In this document: piece after piece, positions 26,136 through 35,111 of the stretch | How positions within the stretch are numbered: the stretch's first letter is position 1 | How the letters are laid out: every line of letters starts with the position of its first letter | Assembly: GCA_965279285.1 (NCBI GenBank) | Contig: OZ257148.1 | Span: forward strand, 248,001 to 312,000 | DNA length: 64,000 nt | Origin: G965279335 sp965279285 | GTDB taxonomy: Bacteria; Pseudomonadota; Gammaproteobacteria; DSM-16500 | Direction: 5' to 3' | Program-made: the position numbers and the translations under genes | The notes under the pieces: model-generated | The model's database searches: none | What the model was told of the DNA's origin: nothing | Seen by the model: only the letters and a program-made list of their open reading frames with translations

Positions 26136-27494
26136 ATGACCAAACAACCTCATCCGCAACATAAGCGGGCACTTGGACCATGGATGTTAACTGCTCTTGT
26201 TGCCGGCAACATGGTGGGTTCAGGCATTTACTATCTTCCCACTGAGCTAGCCAATTATGGCAGTATTAGTTTACTAGCTTGGGTGTTTACTGCTTGTGGC
26301 GCACTGGCTCTTGCACTCGTCTTTGCTAAGCTCGGCATGATCATGCCAAGAATTGGCGGACCTTACGCATATAGTCGTGAGGCCTTTGGTGAATTTGTTG
26401 GTTTTCAAATGGCGTATAATTATTGGATTGCTGTTTGGATAGGTAACTCTGCTATTGCTGTCGCATTCACGGGTTATTTAGGCGTTTTTTTTCCTATCTT
26501 ACATGAAAACCATCTGTATGCTTTTCTAGTCAGCATCAGCGCACTCTGGTTTGTAACAATCATTAATATTATTGGCGTTCAATGGGCTGGCATTACTCAG
26601 CTATTGACCACTATTTTAAAATTCACGCCTTTACTCATTATTTGTATCATGGGAATATTTTCTATTCATCCACAATTCATTCCGCACTTTAATACCACTG
26701 GTCAATCTAATTTAGCTGCATTAAGTGGTGCAGCAACGTTAACTTTTTGGGCTTTCGTCGGCTTAGAATCAGCCACTGTGCCTGCTGAAGATGTCATTAA
26801 TCCTAAGCGTAATATTCCACGTGCTACCATTATTGGCACGCTTCTTGCCGCAGGTATTTATATCTTAGGTACACTCGCTGTCATGGGACAAATTCCAGCG
26901 GATCAATTAGCTTTATCAAAAGCGCCTTTTGCTGATACTGCTAGAATTCTTTTTGGTCGCTATGGCGATTTTGGTGCATCATTAATTGCTGTAGGCGCTA
27001 TTGTTTCTTGCTTTGGTGCACTGAATGGTTGGACTTTATTACAAGCACAAATTCCTTTAGCTGCTTCACGCGATAAACTCTTCCCACAATTTTTTGCGAA
27101 AGAAACTAAAAATGGCACACCCATCAATGGCCTTATTTTTACTAGTTTATTAATAAGCTGTTTGTTGATGATGACGTTGGATAAAGGCTTAATTAAACAA
27201 TTTGAATTTATCACCCTATTAGCTACTTTAGCTGGCTTAATCCCTTATTTTTTCACTACGATGGCTGAATTAATGATTTTTATTAAAGATCGCCATCTAT
27301 TCAAGGGAGAAAAGTTATGGCCATCGGTCATGATTGCCATCGTCGCCGGCACTTATGCATTTTGGACCATCATAGGAGCAGGACAACATATCGTATTTTT
27401 TGGTAGTTTGTTATTTTTTAGCAGTATTCCTGTCTACGTAGGAATAAAATATCATGAAAAAAAACACAGCATACGGAAACTCACAAACGAATAA
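26136..27494 (+). CDS. APC-superfamily amino acid permease/antiporter
   Basis: 452 residues, about 12 membrane segments. It belongs with the basic amino acid/polyamine antiporters (AdiC/ArcD/PotE type): 'LVAGNMVGSGIYYLPTELA' is the substrate-binding unwound segment GSGI of helix 1; 'MPRIGGPYAYSREAFGEF' and 'FWAFVGLESATVPAEDV' are further family marks. Substrate not certain; arginine/ornithine or a similar exchange is plausible. In the inner membrane. Single gene. Confidence 0.88.
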   Translation: MTKQPHPQHKRALGPWMLTALVAGNMVGSGIYYLPTELANYGSISLLAWVFTACGALALALVFAKLGMIMPRIGGPYAYSREAFGEFVGFQMAYNYWIAVWIGNSAIAVAFTGYLGVFFPILHENHLYAFLVSISALWFVTIINIIGVQWAGITQLLTTILKFTPLLIICIMGIFSIHPQFIPHFNTTGQSNLAALSGAATLTFWAFVGLESATVPAEDVINPKRNIPRATIIGTLLAAGIYILGTLAVMGQIPADQLALSKAPFADTARILFGRYGDFGASLIAVGAIVSCFGALNGWTLLQAQIPLAASRDKLFPQFFAKETKNGTPINGLIFTSLLISCLLMMTLDKGLIKQFEFITLLATLAGLIPYFFTTMAELMIFIKDRHLFKGEKLWPSVMIAIVAGTYAFWTIIGAGQHIVFFGSLLFFSSIPVYVGIKYHEKKHSIRKLTNE

Positions 27495-27509
27495 CCGCTG
27501 CTGTGTTTT
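27461..27509 (+). terminator. Possible terminator overlapping the permease stop
   Basis: AAAACACAGC (27461-27470) pairs with GCTGTGTTTT (27499-27509 region) across the end of the permease gene, with T residues in the 3' arm. The loop is long (about 28 nt). Confidence 0.4.
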
Positions 27510-27531
27510 GATAGGGATCGATTACCACCAA

Positions 27532-27738
27532 TTAGTTGGTAATCTGTCTACCAACATAGGCACCACCCACAGCGCCAACAATAGCACCTGCTGGACTACC
27601 TCCAGTAAGAGCACTACCTGCAACGCCACCGACAACACCACCAGCAACCATTCCAGCATCTTTACGCTGATCATAAGTACAGCCCGCAGTGAGTGCAACC
27701 GTCATACTCAAAAGAATTAACATTAAGAATTTTTTCAT
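27532..27738 (-). CDS. Small glycine-zipper lipoprotein
   Basis: 68 residues. Lipobox LTAGC (Cys near 20) after a hydrophobic signal, then a glycine-zipper segment: 'GMVAGGVVGGVAGSAL' and 'GAIVGAVGGAYVGRQI'. This resembles OsmB/SlyB-type envelope lipoproteins that sit in or under the outer membrane. GAGGAGGTACGTT before the ATG is a very strong ribosome site, which suggests high expression. Function beyond envelope association unknown. Confidence 0.85.
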   Translation of the reverse strand: MKKFLMLILLSMTVALTAGCTYDQRKDAGMVAGGVVGGVAGSALTGGSPAGAIVGAVGGAYVGRQITN

Positions 27739-27839
27739 AACGTACCTCCTCGTGTATCCCAGCAGAGGTAAGAATATTTCTACTAAGAACTAAGGATTAT
27801 TGTAGCAGAATTTATACACATTTGCTAACGCACTGATTT

Positions 27840-28655
27840 TTAAAGTGTTTTTATTTGATAACGCCCTTGCTTATGAATGCTCAACGTTTGCCACAGCCAA
27901 GGCATTATTTCTTGCAGCTGTTGGTCAAACTGAAAGGGCGGATTAATAATAGCCATACCACAACCACTTAAAGACGTTACAATATCTTCGGCATAAATAC
28001 TTAACTCACAATTCAAAATTGGTTTTGAAATAGTATTTTTTAATGTCGCCAAAAAATAATCGACAGCTTGCCGATTTTTTATTGGATACCAAATAGCATA
28101 AACACCGTTAGCAAAATGTTGCAATGCTTTTGACAAACCAGCCACTAATCGCGAAAATTCTTGTGCATCTTCATAAGGAGGATCAATAAGAATTAAACCT
28201 CGCTTTTCTTTTGGTGGCAAAAAAGCTTTTAACCCTTGATAAGCATCCTGATGATGGACACCAATATTTTTGTAATGCGCGAAGTTTTTTTTCAAATTAA
28301 GGTAATCTTCCGGATGTAACTCACATAAAACCATTCGATCTTGTTGACGTAAAAAATGACGTACAATTTCTGGTGAGCCAGGATAAAAACAGCCATTTTT
28401 GGGAATAAGCGCAAGATATTCTCTAATGCTTAGTGGTGCATTTGATGCTGTTAATAATTTTTGAATCCCATTTTCATATTCTTTGCTTTTTTGCGTCTTC
28501 TCAGACTGTAAATCATAACGACCCACCCCAGCATGAGTATCAAGATAACAAAATGGTGTTTCTTTGCGTAAAAAAGACTGTGTTAATAACATCAATAAAA
28601 TATGCTTAAAAACATCTGCAAAATTACCTGCGTGAAAAATATGACGGTAATTCAT
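27840..28655 (-). CDS. rlmJ: 23S rRNA (adenine-2030-N6)-methyltransferase
   Basis: 271 residues from ATG 28655 (AAGGAT upstream; the TTG one codon earlier is less likely). It methylates A2030 of 23S rRNA. Marks: N-terminal 'YRHIFHAGNFADVFKHI', SAM-side 'YLDTHAGVGRYDL', 'YPGSPEIVRHFLR', catalytic DPPY in 'LILIDPPYEDAQEF'. Length matches the family (about 280). Confidence 0.93.
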   Translation of the reverse strand: MNYRHIFHAGNFADVFKHILLMLLTQSFLRKETPFCYLDTHAGVGRYDLQSEKTQKSKEYENGIQKLLTASNAPLSIREYLALIPKNGCFYPGSPEIVRHFLRQQDRMVLCELHPEDYLNLKKNFAHYKNIGVHHQDAYQGLKAFLPPKEKRGLILIDPPYEDAQEFSRLVAGLSKALQHFANGVYAIWYPIKNRQAVDYFLATLKNTISKPILNCELSIYAEDIVTSLSGCGMAIINPPFQFDQQLQEIMPWLWQTLSIHKQGRYQIKTL

Positions 28656-28674
28656 CAAAAATCCTTATAACTTA

Positions 28675-29487
28675 CTAGTCCCACAGAGGATAATGCTCAA
28701 GAGCAATATCATCTTGAAAAAATATTTTTGTTCCCGCAGCAAAAGATTCGGTATAATCTGAAACATAAAAATGCTTAGTAGAAACTCCGCCATCATTCAG
28801 CAAATCATTCGATTCTAATTTAGCCTTAACTTCTCTGGCAATAATATCAGAAGGATCAATGATCTTAACTTTATGGTCAAAATAAGCAATAATTTTATTT
28901 TTTATCACGGGATAATGCGTGCACGCCAGAATCATCGCATCTATTTCTTTATCAGCAAAAAACGGTAAATATTCATTTAATAAACTATCAATCACCGCAT
29001 TATTTTGAAATTCTTCAATCGCTGAAGCAAGCAAATTAGTCGCATGAGAAGTAAGCAGTATGTCGCGATTTAATTCATCAATCTTTTTTTTATAAACATT
29101 GGAATTAACGGTTTGTCGTGTTGCAATTAAACCAATTTTTTTATATGCATAATGATCACGTAAATGATGAATTAACGGATCGATTACATTCATGACAATA
29201 GCATGGCTACCGACATATTCTTTTATTAATTCATAAGCCGCTGTTGATGCAGAGTTGCAAGCAATTAAAATTAATTTACATTTTTGCTGTATTAACATAT
29301 GAGCTATTTTAACGGAATAAGCTTGGATCGTCGCTGCTGATTTATCCCCATAAGGCAAATGCGCTGTATCGCCAAAATAAATAATATTTTCTTTTGGTAA
29401 CTCTTTCACAATAGCATGAGCAACAGTCAGCCCTCCAATACCACTATCAAAAATACCGATAGCCTGTGTTGCAATATGTTTAAGCAT
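28675..29487 (-). CDS. murI: Glutamate racemase
   Basis: 270 residues from ATG 29487. The reading frame is open further upstream, but that extension is the translation of a REP repeat. Makes D-glutamate for peptidoglycan. The two catalytic cysteines are present in 'ILIACNSASTAAYEL' and 'MILACTHYPVIKN', and the N-terminal 'IGIFDSGIGGLTVA' is typical. It ends 19 bp before rlmJ, in the same direction, so the two may be cotranscribed. Confidence 0.94.
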   Translation of the reverse strand: MLKHIATQAIGIFDSGIGGLTVAHAIVKELPKENIIYFGDTAHLPYGDKSAATIQAYSVKIAHMLIQQKCKLILIACNSASTAAYELIKEYVGSHAIVMNVIDPLIHHLRDHYAYKKIGLIATRQTVNSNVYKKKIDELNRDILLTSHATNLLASAIEEFQNNAVIDSLLNEYLPFFADKEIDAMILACTHYPVIKNKIIAYFDHKVKIIDPSDIIAREVKAKLESNDLLNDGGVSTKHFYVSDYTESFAAGTKIFFQDDIALEHYPLWD

Positions 29488-29530
29488 AACTATTTTTCTC
29501 TCAAAAACGATAAAATCCATAATTATTTTT

Positions 29531-29633
29531 GTAGGGTAGGCAAAGCGCAGCGTGCCCACCAAATCACATTAATTATTCTTGTAGGGTGGGCAAAGCGCAG
29601 CGTGCCCACCAAACATACCTGCTGAATAGTTAC
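29531..29633. repeat. Two REPs in direct orientation
   Basis: GTAGGG(T/G)GGGCAAAGCG units at 29531 and 29581, same orientation, followed by CTGCTGAATAGTTAC at the right only. It looks like a partly duplicated half element. It lies in the 415-bp gap 29488-29902; 29634-29902 shows only AT-rich DNA and the GAGGAA site of the next gene. Confidence 0.85.
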
Positions 29634-29902
29634 CCATTATAAAGTATTCTTTCTTCAGCGCATAGGCACCCACCAAAAGATGTGCTGATTTTTTAATCAA
29701 TACAACAATAACTGCTGGTTTAGATATACACAACAAAAACATATCTATTTTTTTTCACCGCCTCTTCCCTAAACCACAAGCGCTTAATAACACTAAAAAA
29801 ATGCGCCATTACTAACCTTAAACCCCAATTAGGACTAATTTTTGCCTTTTTTATCGCCTAAATTGATGAGATAATAACGCTAATGGTCGCGAGGAATTTC
29901 TT

Positions 29903-31831
29903 ATGGGTAAAAAAACCGATATAGGAAAGAAAGCTCGGATGTTAACCATCGCAGATATCTTATTTACCGTCTTCTGCCTGGTAGCCGTTATTTGTTGGTA
30001 TATGCATATTCCATACCGAATTGAAGTCACCGGTGTTCTTGCGGTTCTTGTGATTGCCATTTTTATTTATTCGCAAAAAGGGCTTGAGTCCGAAGAAAAA
30101 TTTATCGAATCCTACTCAGAATTACTGCAAGACGAAACCTGCTTTCGCTCCGCATTTGATTACTCTGAAAATGGCATGGCATTGCTGTCTAAGCATGGAC
30201 ATTGCTTAAAAGTAAATTATGCGCTTTGTCAGATATTAGGTTTTCACGAAGATGAATTATTAAAAAAATCTATTCGCAAACTCATTCATCCCGAAGATTT
30301 TAAAATCAATATTCAAAAAATCAGATCGATGCTCAAAGGTGAAATTAAATCTTACCAAGCAATGCAGCGTTTTTTTACTAAAAATAATGAAACAATGTGG
30401 GCCATGGTAACCTTCTCTTTTGTTCATGATAAAGAAAACAAACCACTTTATTTTGTTATTCAATTTCAAAATGATATTGCTATGGATAATTCTGCCGACC
30501 ATTTGCCCGTCATTAAAGGTCATGAATTATTAACTGGATTATGCAACCGCACCCTACTTAATCAGCATTTAAATGAGCTAATCTCTACTTCAACGGAAAA
30601 CAAACAACCCTTTGCTCTTTTACTACTTGATCTCGATGCATTACGAAATATTAATGCTGGCATGAGTTATGAAGCAGGCGACACTTTATTAAAAATCGTA
30701 GCAGAACGCTTAAAAAACACGATTCGAAGTGCTGATATGATTGCACGCATTGGTGGCGATGAATTCGCTATTGTTATTAAAAATGCCGAAAAACTTGAAG
30801 TGATAGGACAAATAGCACAAAAAATATTAAGTGGCTTATTACGATCTATCACTATCAATGGGCGTGAAATTTTTATTACTGGTAGTATTGGCGTCGGTCT
30901 TTATCCAAATGATGGCAAAGATGTTGAAGCACTCATTAGAAGTGCTGATCAAGCCTTACTGCGTGTTAAACAAGCGGGTGGTAACCACTATCAATTTTTC
31001 TTACCTGAAGCCACAGAGTTATCACAAAAAAAATCAAAACAACTTAGTGCTCTCAACCAAGCAATGGCAAAAAACGAATTGCAACTCTATTACCAACCTT
31101 GTATTAATTTAGCTGATCAAACTATCATTAGCGTAGAAGCGCTGGTTCGCTGGCAAAGCAGCGAATACGGTCTAGTCATGCCAAATACCATTATTCCTCT
31201 TGCTGAAGAATCGGGCCTTATTTTTCCATTAAGCGAATGGGTGTTGCGCACAGCCTGCAAGCAAGTCAACCTCTGGCGAACTAATGGCTATCCCGACCTT
31301 AAGCTCTCAATTAATCTTTCGCCCTATCAATTTAAAAACTCCAACTTTATGGAAAATGTTTTGCGCGCACTAAAAGAATCTGACTTTCCACCAGCGCTAT
31401 TATCGTTGGAAATTACCGAAGGTTTATTTATGCATGACCATGAAAACACGATCGCTATCTTAAAAAAAATCAAAGCAGCTGGCGTTAGCATAGTTATTGA
31501 TGATTTTGGCACTGGCTTTTCTTCTTTATCCTACATGACTCGTTATGGAATTGATAAAATTAAAATTGATCGCTCATTTATTCATAAAATGATTGATAAT
31601 AAAGATGATGAAGTCATCGTTTCTGCAATGATTTCAATGGCAAATAAACTTGGAATCAAAGCAGTTGCTGAAGGAGTAGAAACAAAAGAACAATATGATT
31701 TGTTAATGACGGAAGGATGCGATGAAATGCAAGGTTATTACATTGCAAAACCCATGCCGATAGAATTAATGGAAACTTACTTAGCAAAAAAAAAGCCGGC
31801 CTCCACAAAAACAAATAAAGATTTACCGTAG
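29903..31831 (+). CDS. PAS-GGDEF-EAL cyclic-di-GMP protein, membrane anchored
   Basis: 642 residues. Two N-terminal membrane segments ('ILFTVFCLVAVICWYMHI', 'VTGVLAVLVIAIFIYS'), a PAS domain (about 90-200, 'FDYSENGMALLSKHGHCLKV'), an intact GGDEF (284-288) with an RxxD inhibitory site five residues before it (275-278), and a C-terminal EAL domain (412-414 in 'SVEALVRWQ', plus 'DDFGTGFSSLSY' near 533). Both c-di-GMP synthesis and hydrolysis are possible by sequence; the PAS domain probably sets which one dominates. The ligand is unknown. GAGGAATTT precedes the ATG. Confidence 0.92.
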   Translation: MGKKTDIGKKARMLTIADILFTVFCLVAVICWYMHIPYRIEVTGVLAVLVIAIFIYSQKGLESEEKFIESYSELLQDETCFRSAFDYSENGMALLSKHGHCLKVNYALCQILGFHEDELLKKSIRKLIHPEDFKINIQKIRSMLKGEIKSYQAMQRFFTKNNETMWAMVTFSFVHDKENKPLYFVIQFQNDIAMDNSADHLPVIKGHELLTGLCNRTLLNQHLNELISTSTENKQPFALLLLDLDALRNINAGMSYEAGDTLLKIVAERLKNTIRSADMIARIGGDEFAIVIKNAEKLEVIGQIAQKILSGLLRSITINGREIFITGSIGVGLYPNDGKDVEALIRSADQALLRVKQAGGNHYQFFLPEATELSQKKSKQLSALNQAMAKNELQLYYQPCINLADQTIISVEALVRWQSSEYGLVMPNTIIPLAEESGLIFPLSEWVLRTACKQVNLWRTNGYPDLKLSINLSPYQFKNSNFMENVLRALKESDFPPALLSLEITEGLFMHDHENTIAILKKIKAAGVSIVIDDFGTGFSSLSYMTRYGIDKIKIDRSFIHKMIDNKDDEVIVSAMISMANKLGIKAVAEGVETKEQYDLLMTEGCDEMQGYYIAKPMPIELMETYLAKKKPASTKTNKDLP

Positions 31832-31852
31832 TTATTCATACTGAATAACTAC
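31828..31852. repeat. Terminal-only palindrome
   Basis: GTAGTTATTCA-TAC-TGAATAACTAC, a perfect 11-bp inverted repeat. It equals the two outer ends of the palindromic elements joined with no core. It overlaps the stop codon of the GGDEF-EAL gene. Confidence 0.75.
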
Positions 31853-31855
31853 GAT

Positions 31856-32696
31856 TTACTCTAAAAAATCATTTAAACGCTGCCCTTCTTTTAATACTTC
31901 ACGCAGATACAAAAACAAATCTGACGCTATCATTCCCCGCTCTCCCAATTTTGCAGCTTGATCACCAGCTAGAGCATGAACCAAAACACCCAGTTGTGCA
32001 GCAACATCCAAAGGAATTCCTTGTCCCAACAAACCACCTACTACACCACTTAACACATCACCCATCCCTGCTGTTGCCATCCCGGGATTTCCTGCTTCAC
32101 ATATCGACAGCGCTGACTCTTTGCCTATAGTTAATGTATGACTGCCTTTTAATACACAAACTCCATCAAATTTATTTTGCAGTTTTTGTATACTTGCAAC
32201 TCGATCCTGTTGTATATCCGCTATTGTCACATTTAATAATCTAGCTGCCTCTCCTGGATGAGGTGTCAAAATCCAATGCGTTTTTTTTACTGGCCGTTTT
32301 GTTAATAAATTTAATGCATCTGCATCCACTACTAAAGACTTATTACAATCCAATACCGCAGTTAACAAATCTATCGACCACGCAGTTTGACCTAGACCAG
32401 GCCCTACAATCACCACATCTGCTTTATGTAATAACGGCTCTAAATCTGCAGCATGACTCACACCATGACTCATGATTTCCGGACGCAACACACTCACTAT
32501 CTGCGCATGCTCTTGGTGTGTTGCCACGCTCACCAAGCCAGCGCACTCGTAACGCAGCTTCTCCAGCAAGACACACGGCGCCCATAAACCCCTTATTGCC
32601 ACCAACAATTAACACATGTCCCGCCTTCCCTTTATCAAAATCTCGCGGTCTAGGCTGTAGATATTTTGCAAAAGCTGAAAGTTGTAATTTTTCCAT
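31856..32696 (-). pseudogene. nnrD: ADP-dependent NAD(P)H-hydrate dehydratase, frameshifted
   Basis: The product repairs hydrated NAD(P)H. The first 51 codons from ATG 32696 ('GHVLIVGGNKGFMGAVCLAG', EAALRV) are in one frame. The family continues GAGLVSVAT, but here 'AGLVSVATHQEHAQIVSVL' is in another frame from 32542. Restoring the missing Gly codon (GTG-GGC-GCT) needs two bases near 32543, so a 2-nt deletion or a sequencing error is the likely cause. Downstream motifs are intact: 'WILTPHPGEAARLL' and 'GNPGMATAGMGDVLSGVVGG'. Only the dehydratase domain is present; the NnrE epimerase domain usually fused in E. coli is absent. Its start is coupled to the terC stop (TAATG). Confidence 0.8.
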
Positions 32697-33655
32697 TACG
32701 CTTTCCTTGGTGGTCGAAATAAACTTAATAGCATGGTCAACCCTAATACCAGCACCACAGCAAATAATGTTACTTGAATAGGAACATTTATCCAGTGTGC
32801 TATTAACATTTTCATGCCAACCAATATGAGCACAACTGCAATCCCATATTTAAGTAAATAAAACTTATCAGCTAAACGCGCCAATACAAAATAAAGAGCA
32901 CGCAAACCCATAATGGCAAAAAAATTGGCGGTAAAAATGATAAAAGGATCATGAGTAATAGCAAAAATTGCGGGGATGCTATCAAGCGCAAAAACTAAGT
33001 CGCTCATTTCTATTAAGATTAATGTTAGAAATAAAGGCGTAACATACCACATTAAATTTTTCTTAATAATAAATTTTTCACCATGAAACTCCGTAGTCAC
33101 TCGCATATGTCTACGCAAAAAATTTAACATTCCATTTTTTTCTAAGCTATCCGCTGAATCTTGCGTCCAAAGAATTTTGAGCCCGGTTGCCACCAAAAAA
33201 AACCCAAAAATATATAATATCCAATGAAAACGCATGACTAACCAGGTTCCCGACAAGATCATGATTAAACGCATTATCATCGCACCCAGAACACCCAACA
33301 ACAGAACTCGGCGCTGGTAACGTGGCGGCACTTGGAAATAATTAAATATTAAAATGAAAACAAATAAATTATCTATCGATAATGATTGCTCAATTAAATA
33401 ACCCGTAAAAAATTCTAATGCTTTTTGATTGGCAAACGTAGCCAACTCCGGCGCGCCCATTCCACCTAAATACCACCACAATCCAACATTAAACAACAGC
33501 GCCAAAGACATCCACACCAAAACCCAAAATAATGCTTTTCGAATAGAGGTGATTGACGATTCTTTGCCTCCCATTGCAATAATATCAACAACAATAGCAA
33601 ACATAATAAAAATAGCAAAACCTAACCACATCCACCAAGTTCCAACCGTTGCCAT
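32696..33655 (-). CDS. TerC/Alx-family integral membrane protein
   Basis: 319 residues from ATG 33655 (AAGGGA upstream; the start seven codons earlier is weaker). About nine membrane segments with the TerC signature 'LIEQSLSIDNLFVFILIF' and, in the second half, 'LIEMSDLVFALDSIPAIFAI'; the acidic residues in both are the presumed metal-handling site. Relatives (Alx, TerC) take part in Mn2+ export or metal loading of exported proteins. It overlaps the nnrD start by one base. Confidence 0.9.
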   Translation of the reverse strand: MATVGTWWMWLGFAIFIMFAIVVDIIAMGGKESSITSIRKALFWVLVWMSLALLFNVGLWWYLGGMGAPELATFANQKALEFFTGYLIEQSLSIDNLFVFILIFNYFQVPPRYQRRVLLLGVLGAMIMRLIMILSGTWLVMRFHWILYIFGFFLVATGLKILWTQDSADSLEKNGMLNFLRRHMRVTTEFHGEKFIIKKNLMWYVTPLFLTLILIEMSDLVFALDSIPAIFAITHDPFIIFTANFFAIMGLRALYFVLARLADKFYLLKYGIAVVLILVGMKMLIAHWINVPIQVTLFAVVLVLGLTMLLSLFRPPRKA

Positions 33656-33692
33656 ATTTATTCCCTTACTAACCAAGCTATTCGAAGCCTAT

Positions 33693-34241
33693 TTACGACT
33701 GAATAAACAAATTTTTTCGATAATAACGTAACTCTTCGATAGATTCGCGAATATCATCTAACGCTAAATGCTTAGACTCTTTTTCAACTCCCGCATAAAC
33801 TCGCGGCGCCCAACGTAAAGCCAATTCTTTTAGCGTACTTACATCAATCACACGATAATGAAAATATCGCTCTAATGCTGGCATATAAAGCTCGAGAAAA
33901 CGACGGTCGAGATAAACGCTATTGCCACACATCGGGGATTTTCCCGCAGAAACATATTGGCGTAAAAAGTTAATTGTTTCTTGCTCTGCTTCCGCCTCTG
34001 TCACTACACTCGCTTTAACTCTCGAGACTAAACCTGACGCATTATGCTGCTTGGTATTCCATCCATCCATATTATTTAATAAACTATCTGTCTGATGAAT
34101 TGCAAAAACCGGGCCTTCTTCTAAAACATTTAACTGTGAATCTGTTACTATCGTTGCAATTTCAATCAATCGTTCTTTTGCCGGATTCAAACCGGTCATT
34201 TCACAATCAATCCAAATTAAATTATTAGCGCCTTGCGACAT
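33693..34241 (-). CDS. orn: Oligoribonuclease
   Basis: 182 residues, typical. A 3'-5' exonuclease that clears two- to five-nucleotide RNA, including pGpG from c-di-GMP breakdown, so it serves the EAL protein nearby. DEDDh motifs: 'LIWIDCEMTGLNPAKERLIE' (Asp, Glu), 'SPMCGNSVYLDRRFLELYMP', and 'YRVIDVSTLKELALRW'; 'KESKHLALDDIRESIEEL' carries the His/Asp pair. GGAAGG lies just before the ATG. Confidence 0.96.
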   Translation of the reverse strand: MSQGANNLIWIDCEMTGLNPAKERLIEIATIVTDSQLNVLEEGPVFAIHQTDSLLNNMDGWNTKQHNASGLVSRVKASVVTEAEAEQETINFLRQYVSAGKSPMCGNSVYLDRRFLELYMPALERYFHYRVIDVSTLKELALRWAPRVYAGVEKESKHLALDDIRESIEELRYYRKNLFIQS

Positions 34242-34324
34242 AAGAAGCCTTCCTATTACATAATTAAAACTATATTACTCTATACCATTACTGTAAAATA
34301 CACTTTAAATCTTAAAGGCATACT

Positions 34325-34924
34325 ATGATACCTTATCACTTTGATATTGTTTTGGCGATCCTCGCTTCTTATTTATTCGGATCAATTTCCTCAGCCGTGA
34401 TTGTTTGTAAGTGGTTAGGCTTAGCCGACCCTCGCATGCACGGCTCAAAAAATCCTGGGGCAACAAATGTATTACGAATCGGTGGAAAAAAAGCCGCTAT
34501 TATTACTTTAGCCGGTGATGTCTTAAAAGGCGTCATTCCTGTATTAATTGCTAAGTGGTATGGATTAAACACGCTTGGTTTAGCCTTGGTCACACTGGCT
34601 GCTTTTTTAGGTCATTTATTCCCAGTTTTTTTTCGTTTTCAAGGCGGCAAAGGCGTAGCAACTGCTTTTGGTTGCTTAGTTGCATTAAATTACCCAATCG
34701 GCTTAGCATTAATTGTAACCTGGCTAACCGTGGCCTGGCTTTTTCGTTACTCCTCTTTAGCAGCTTTAGTGACGGCAATACTTGCGCCCGTCTACACATG
34801 GTATCTCACTAATTGGACTTATGCTGTGATCGTAATTTTCATCAGTGCTTTACTCATTTTTCGTCACTACCAAAATATTCAAAATTTACTTGCTGGGAAA
34901 GAAACAAAAATTGGTAAGAAATAA
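34325..34924 (+). CDS. plsY: Acyl-phosphate glycerol-3-phosphate acyltransferase
   Basis: 199 residues, five membrane segments. First acylation of glycerol-3-phosphate in phospholipid synthesis, using acyl-phosphate. Family loops: 'YLFGSISSAVIVCKWLGL', 'GSKNPGATNVLRIGGKKA', and 'FFRFQGGKGVATAFGCLVAL'. Inner membrane. AAAGG precedes the ATG. Divergent from orn. Confidence 0.96.
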   Translation: MIPYHFDIVLAILASYLFGSISSAVIVCKWLGLADPRMHGSKNPGATNVLRIGGKKAAIITLAGDVLKGVIPVLIAKWYGLNTLGLALVTLAAFLGHLFPVFFRFQGGKGVATAFGCLVALNYPIGLALIVTWLTVAWLFRYSSLAALVTAILAPVYTWYLTNWTYAVIVIFISALLIFRHYQNIQNLLAGKETKIGKK

Positions 34925-34949
34925 GGTTTTAATAGCGCGAAGGAAGGGC

Positions 34950-35101
34950 GTAACTATTCAACAGCCAGAGAGCGCGTGAACGCAATGTTTAAAATACCGC
35001 TCCGAGCGAAACATCCATGTTTTAGGCTTGCCATCCATGGCAAGCAAGTCGCTTTATTTTAAACATTGCGTTCACGCGCTCTCTGGCTGTTGAATAGTTA
35101 C
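34950..35101. repeat. Class C palindromic element with 47-bp perfect arms
   Basis: GTAACTATTCAACAG, arm CCAGAGAGCGCGTGAACGCA plus ATGTTTAAAATA, class C core, then the exact complement ending CTGTTGAATAGTTAC. The outer 47 bases on each side pair without a mismatch. Confidence 0.92.
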
Positions 35102-35111
35102 TTCGGTTATC

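Noticed and set aside
29488..29562. Upstream extension of murI
   Set aside because: The extra residues are encoded by a REP; the conserved protein begins at 29487.
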